Shown: piece after piece, positions 6,522 through 10,014 of the stretch
Position numbering within the stretch: the stretch's first letter is position 1
Layout of the letters: every line of letters starts with the position of its first letter
Source: Chamaesiphon sp.
GTDB lineage: Bacteria; Cyanobacteriota; Cyanobacteriia; Cyanobacteriales; Chamaesiphonaceae
Assembly (NCBI GenBank): GCA_020059425.1
Contig: JAGVCD010000334.1
Coordinates: 1 to 10,014, forward strand
DNA length: 10,014 nt
Direction: 5' to 3'
Program-made: the position numbers and the translations under genes
Notes under the pieces: generated by a model
The model's input: only the letters and a program-made list of their open reading frames with translations
What the model was told of the DNA's origin: nothing
The model's database searches: none

Positions 6522-8789
6522 ATGACATCCCCCAAAAAAACCATTCTCGGTCAGCTGACTCAAGCATTGCAAAGCACTAAGGCGAATTTATCACCCGTCG
6601 CTCTGAAGCCCAATGCCCGAGTAGCAGAGCTGTTGGTGCAAGATGCAGATGCTCCCCAGCCCGAAAAATATGCGCTGCTGGGCGAGAAATATATCTTGGG
6701 ACGGAGCAGTAAAACCTGCGATATTGTGGTACACAATCAGGTCGTGAGTACTACTCATCTATCAATTAGCAAAGATATCAAACATCCGGGCACCTTCATC
6801 ATGAAAGACGAAGGCTCCACTAATGGTATTTATCGCGGCAAAAAAAGGATCGATCGGCTGACCCTACGCCATGGTGATACCTTTACCCTCGGTCCCCCAG
6901 AATTAGAAGCAGCGGTCACGATTAGCTTTAGCAATCCGCCACCTGGTTATTTGCAAGTATTACGCTATGGCTTATACGGATTGAGCGGCCTGACTGGCTT
7001 AGTTACCCTCGGCATTCTACTAGAAGCCAGCCGTGCCCCCAGCGTCATCCCTTTGCCCGATAGCAGTGGACCAGTAGTTATCTACTCTGATGAGTTAGAA
7101 AAACCCCTCCGCGCTGCTCGCACCGAGATCCATACTGACCTAAAAAGGTTAGAAGATTTTTCGCCATATTTACCGAAAGCACTGGTGGCCTCTGAAGACA
7201 GCCGTTTTTACTGGCATTTTGGCCTCGATCCCTTGGGGGTGGCGCGGGCAGTGGTCGTCAGAGAACAAAGTGGGAAGTTTACTCAAGGTGCCAGTACGGT
7301 TACTCAGCAAGTTGCCCGCAGCTTATTCCGGGAATATGCCGGGATCAAAAGAGATGATCAAGGTCGAGAGATCAACCCGATGGGACGAAAGCTCAAAGAA
7401 GCTGTAATGGCGCTAAAGCTGGAAGCTTTTTACAACAAAGACCAAATTTTGTTGGCTTATCTAAACCGGGTTTATTTAGGTTCCGATTTGATTAATGCTC
7501 AAGGCTTTGATGATGCCGCTCGCCATTATTTTGGTAAATCAGCCAAGGATGTCAATCTTTCCGAATCAGCCATGTTGGTAGCGATGTTGCCTGCCCCAGC
7601 TCGGTTTAATCCTTGTGCAAGTATGGAGAAGGCGATCGAACAACGCAATATAGTACTGAAAAGGATGCAGGAAACTAATGCGGCTAGCCCGGAAGAAGTC
7701 AAGAATGCTAGAAGATCGCGGTTAGAAGTTCGATCGGAAGCTTGTACACCAGTTAAAGATACTAAAGCACCCTATTTATATGGTTATGTCTTTCAAGAAT
7801 TACAACAAATCTTAGGCGAAGATTTCGCTAAAGAAGGCAACTTTATTATCGAGACCGGGGTGAATTTGCGAATGCAAGAAAAAGCCGAAGCGGCCATGCG
7901 ATCGCACATTGCCAGTGCTGGTAATACCTATGGTTTTTCGCAAGGCAGCCTCGTCACGATGGATAGTCGCACTGGCATCGTCAAAGCAATGGTTGGTGGA
8001 CTAGATTACCAAAAAAGCCAATTTAATCGCGCCACAGCAGCGCAACGCCAACCCGGTTCTACCTTTAAATTATTTGCCTATGCTTCGGCACTAGAACAGG
8101 GTATTTCGCCCAATAAGGTTTATTCTTGCAATGCCCTGCAGTGGGAGAGGACTTTTCCGGGCTGCAATCATGGCGCAGTCGGCAGTGCCAATATGTATCA
8201 AGGATTTGCCCTCTCCGAGAACGTCACTGCCTTACGGGTGGGTCAGGAGGCTGGATTGCCTAAGATAATTGAGCTTGCCCAACGCCTGGGGGTGAAATCT
8301 AAGCTAGAAGAAGTGCCTGCTTTGATTTTGGGACAAAGTGTGGTGAATGTTTTAGAAATTACTGGTTCTTATGGGGCGGTGGCTAATGGTGGTTTTTGGA
8401 ATCGCCCCAAAGTAATTAAACGAATTTATGACAGCGGAGTCTGTAAGGATCGGACTAAACCCAGTACTTGCCGGGTAATCTATGCCTATGATACCGATCG
8501 ACAGCGCAATAAAAAGGTGTTAGGACCAAAGGTGACGGGGGTATTACAGGACTTGATGCGCGGGGTGGTGACTAATGGTAGTGGGAAGGCGGCGGCGATC
8601 GGACGGGGCGAAGCGGGGAAAACAGGGACAACCGATCGGAATGTGGATTTGTGGTTTATTGGGTTTGTACCGGAGGAGAAGCTGGTGACAGGAATTTGGT
8701 TGGGAAATGATAATAATTCACCAACGCGGGGCAGCAGTGCTCAGTCAGCACAACTATGGGGGAAGTATATGGGTTCGGTTCTGAAGTAA
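6522..8789 (+). CDS. Class A penicillin-binding protein (PBP1A-like) with N-terminal FHA domain
   Basis: The 755-residue bifunctional enzyme has four parts. A cytoplasmic FHA domain spans about 50-138, with GRSS (60-63), STTH (76-79) and GSTNG (98-102). A single membrane helix follows (about 147-168). The glycosyltransferase-51 domain spans about 185-365, with the EDSRF motif (catalytic E225), GASTVTQQ (256-263), RKLKE (289-293) and LNRVYLG (314-320). The transpeptidase has nucleophile S513 in STFK, S565-E-N and K700-T-G-T. It polymerises lipid II and cross-links peptide stems in the periplasm, while the FHA domain should read phosphothreonine in the cytoplasm, tying wall growth to Ser/Thr kinase signalling (inference). 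All catalytic motifs look intact. Six extracytoplasmic cysteines (365, 408, 536, 548, 641, 650) could form disulfides. The ATG has no Shine-Dalgarno. The sodB terminator upstream implies its own promoter; TTGTAT (6469-6474) and TTTAAT (6493-6498) are weak candidates. Confidence 0.94.
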   Translation: MTSPKKTILGQLTQALQSTKANLSPVALKPNARVAELLVQDADAPQPEKYALLGEKYILGRSSKTCDIVVHNQVVSTTHLSISKDIKHPGTFIMKDEGSTNGIYRGKKRIDRLTLRHGDTFTLGPPELEAAVTISFSNPPPGYLQVLRYGLYGLSGLTGLVTLGILLEASRAPSVIPLPDSSGPVVIYSDELEKPLRAARTEIHTDLKRLEDFSPYLPKALVASEDSRFYWHFGLDPLGVARAVVVREQSGKFTQGASTVTQQVARSLFREYAGIKRDDQGREINPMGRKLKEAVMALKLEAFYNKDQILLAYLNRVYLGSDLINAQGFDDAARHYFGKSAKDVNLSESAMLVAMLPAPARFNPCASMEKAIEQRNIVLKRMQETNAASPEEVKNARRSRLEVRSEACTPVKDTKAPYLYGYVFQELQQILGEDFAKEGNFIIETGVNLRMQEKAEAAMRSHIASAGNTYGFSQGSLVTMDSRTGIVKAMVGGLDYQKSQFNRATAAQRQPGSTFKLFAYASALEQGISPNKVYSCNALQWERTFPGCNHGAVGSANMYQGFALSENVTALRVGQEAGLPKIIELAQRLGVKSKLEEVPALILGQSVVNVLEITGSYGAVANGGFWNRPKVIKRIYDSGVCKDRTKPSTCRVIYAYDTDRQRNKKVLGPKVTGVLQDLMRGVVTNGSGKAAAIGRGEAGKTGTTDRNVDLWFIGFVPEEKLVTGIWLGNDNNSPTRGSSAQSAQLWGKYMGSVLK

Positions 8790-8826
8790 TCACGATGACA
8801 AACACGTTGGTATTGGTGAAAATGCC

Positions 8827-8832
8827 TATAAT
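8827..8832 (+). promoter_or_regulatory. Candidate -10 box for the toxin-antitoxin operon
   Basis: An exact TATAAT lies 50 bp before the antitoxin ATG in the 93-bp gap after the PBP gene. No good -35 is seen at 16-18 bp; the nearest TTGGTA (8807-8812) leaves only 14 bp. TTGGT also recurs at 8813 and 8872, which may mark an operator for the autoregulatory antitoxin. Confidence 0.4.
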
Positions 8833-8882
8833 ACTTTCATAAAATATGCTCGAAATTCCCATTATGTAGAATTGGTAATGTG

Positions 8883-9170
8883 ATGGATAGATTAACAATC
8901 CCAGATATCTTGACCTTAGAAGAAACTTCAAGTTACTTGCGATTGCCTGTGGAAACAGTCATAAATCAAGCCTCCCAAGGCAACATTCCCGGTCAAAAGA
9001 TCGAAAATGATTGGAGATTTTTGAAAGTAGCGATCGATGATTGGTTGCGGTCTAAAAACAGTAAGCATATTTTACTGAGTCAAGCAGGTGCCTTGGCGGA
9101 CGATGTTTCGATTGTCCAATTGAGAGAAATGGTTTATCAAGCCAGAGAACGCTCAGAAATTGAAGATTGA
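8883..9170 (+). CDS. Antitoxin with excisionase/MerR-like helix-turn-helix domain
   Basis: This 95-residue protein starts at ATG 8883; a GTG at 8880 directly before it is an alternative. Residues about 9-58 read as an excisionase-type (HTH_17) winged helix: LTLEETSSYLRLPVETV (10-26), a GNIPGQKIENDWRF wing (33-46), and AIDDWL (50-55), the usual end of that domain. The remaining 40 residues, ending in a charged helix-like LREMVYQARERSEIED (80-95), are the likely toxin-binding part (inference). It lies 12 bp upstream of a PIN-domain gene in the order antitoxin-toxin. Such antitoxins normally neutralise the toxin and repress their own operon. It is not the AbrB/MazE or RHH fold of classical VapB, so I give no symbol. 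Outside this context it could be read as a generic DNA-binding protein. Confidence 0.8.
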   Translation: MDRLTIPDILTLEETSSYLRLPVETVINQASQGNIPGQKIENDWRFLKVAIDDWLRSKNSKHILLSQAGALADDVSIVQLREMVYQARERSEIED

Positions 9171-9182
9171 GGTATTTAATCT

Positions 9183-9602
9183 GTGTATTTGCTCGATACT
9201 GATACCTTGACACATCTCTATTCTGGCAACTCTAATGTTACCAATCGCTTAAAATCTGTCACCGATGTAGAAGTTGGAATTACTATTGTTACCAAGGTGG
9301 AGATTCTTCGTGGGCGGATCGATTATTTGTTGAAAGCCGATAATGGGTCAAATCTCCTGAAGGCACAAGAATTATTTTTCAGGACAGAAAGATTACTAGG
9401 TGAGCTATTGATAGTTCCCATGAATCAAGTGGCAGTTACTGAATTCGATCGATTACGAGTTGTGTCTAAATTCAATAAAATTGGACGAGCTGATTTATTA
9501 ATTTCCAGTATTACTCTGGCTCATCGAGCAACGCTCGTCACTAGAAATTTACGTCACTTTAAACAAATTCCAGGTTTGAGACTAGAAAATTGGGTTGATT
9601 GA
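9183..9602 (+). CDS. vapC: PIN-domain ribonuclease toxin (VapC family)
   Basis: The protein has 139 residues, normal for VapC. It starts at GTG 9183, with GAGGT about nine bases upstream. PIN-domain acidic residues are visible: D5 in LLDTDTLT, E40 in TKVEILRGR, D104 in GRADLLISSI, and N122 in LVTRNLRHF, where the family usually has TNN or TRN before the final acidic or Asn position. The C-terminal F-x-x-I-P-G-L-x-x-ENW (126-137) is typical of VapC proteins that are close to the tRNA/rRNA-cutting group. VapC toxins are Mg-dependent endoribonucleases that cut tRNA or 23S rRNA and stop translation. The fourth usual acidic position looks non-acidic, which many active PIN proteins share. It pairs with the HTH antitoxin 12 bp upstream, and its stop is 6 bp from the convergent downstream gene. 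Confidence 0.9.
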   Translation: MYLLDTDTLTHLYSGNSNVTNRLKSVTDVEVGITIVTKVEILRGRIDYLLKADNGSNLLKAQELFFRTERLLGELLIVPMNQVAVTEFDRLRVVSKFNKIGRADLLISSITLAHRATLVTRNLRHFKQIPGLRLENWVD

Positions 9603-9608
9603 TTTTGA

Positions 9609-10014
9609 TTAAGCCCACTTTTGCCCTAAACAATCAGCAATCTTCGCCGCCGCCCCTGCCCGACCCATCCGCAGCAAACCATTATCTCTGATTCGCTGCA
9701 ACCTGCCAATATCCACCATCACTTCTTGCACCAGCTCTCCCAACAATTCAGGATCATCTACCAAAAGCACCGATTCTCCCAATAACCTCGTCTGACGTTC
9801 CGCAAACAACCGGGTAAACTGCGGTCCCGCACCCGGCATAATCATCGCCGGTTTACCTAAACCTACAAACTGCTCCGTCGCCGTCCCGGCCATCGCGATC
9901 GCCACTTGCCCATAGGCCAAGCAATCGTTGTAGCGACCAGTCCACAAATGTAGTGTGCAATTTTGCTTCACCCAGCCATCAGCCAGCCTTTGCCATTGAT
10001 ATTGATGTAACAAC
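9609..10014 (-). CDS. Lipid-A-disaccharide synthase-related glycosyltransferase, C-terminal part
   Basis: Only the last 135 or so codons are in the window; the frame is open at the right edge and the 5' part lies beyond it. I recognise the cyanobacterial 'lipid-A-disaccharide synthase-related' family (full length near 400 residues) by the nucleotide-sugar-binding segment AMAGTATEQFVGLGKPAMIMPGAGPQ with the GTATEQ motif at 9880-9897, then the FTRLFAERQ stretch. The fold is GT-B like LpxB, but this family is distinct from true LpxB and its acceptor is not established. A TTG at 10013 is not a credible start. The gene converges on vapC with 6 bp between stop codons. Confidence 0.82.
   Translation of the reverse strand, partial: LLHQYQWQRLADGWVKQNCTLHLWTGRYNDCLAYGQVAIAMAGTATEQFVGLGKPAMIMPGAGPQFTRLFAERQTRLLGESVLLVDDPELLGELVQEVMVDIGRLQRIRDNGLLRMGRAGAAAKIADCLGQKWA

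Noticed and set aside
8656..8931. A 91-codon minus-strand frame across the PBP 3' end and antitoxin start
   Set aside because: It overlaps two supported genes in antisense and shows no family features.

Overview
The window is a stretch of cyanobacterial chromosome. The reasons are: a palindromic CGATCG core at 28 or more sites, of which two are full GCGATCGC (HIP1) octamers; a membrane-protein pair I recognise as the DUF2499/DUF3593 families of cyanobacteria and plastids; an iron superoxide dismutase of cyanobacterial type; a class A penicillin-binding protein carrying an FHA domain; and the cyanobacterial 'lipid-A-disaccharide synthase-related' glycosyltransferase. The genus cannot be fixed by reading alone. 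No rRNA, tRNA, CRISPR array, transposase or phage gene was seen.

Region 1 (1-3043) is the accessory-looking part. A flavin-containing monooxygenase (minus strand, cut by the left edge) and a 4-hydroxybenzoate-3-monooxygenase-like flavoprotein (plus strand) diverge from an AT-rich intergenic region of about 560 bp. That region holds two clean dyads with 9-nt spacers, one of which fits the T-N11-A form of LysR-type boxes. The PobA-like enzyme keeps the family fold motifs but appears to have lost several residues of the substrate and proton-relay site.

Region 2 (3087-4806) holds a minus-strand pair of small three-helix membrane proteins (DUF2499, then DUF3593, overlapping by 8 nt). Across a 48-bp gap it diverges from a CsaB-type polysaccharide pyruvyl transferase.

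Region 3 (4911-8789) is a run of plus-strand genes: an unrecognised coiled-coil protein, sodB closed by a strong intrinsic terminator, and a 755-residue FHA-PBP1A. With csaB, the PBP gives this part a cell-envelope flavour: csaB-type enzymes pyruvylate surface polysaccharide, and the PBP builds peptidoglycan.

Region 4 (8790-10014) is a compact toxin-antitoxin module (excisionase-like HTH antitoxin plus PIN/VapC toxin). It is followed after only 6 bp by the convergent 3' end of a lipid-A-disaccharide-synthase-related gene that leaves the window at the right edge.

Nothing here is clearly a wholly new system. The most promising leads are the divergent flavin monooxygenase pair with an atypical PobA active site, the coupled DUF2499/DUF3593 membrane pair, and the HTH-type antitoxin of the PIN toxin. 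All homology statements come from motif recognition by eye; no database search was run.
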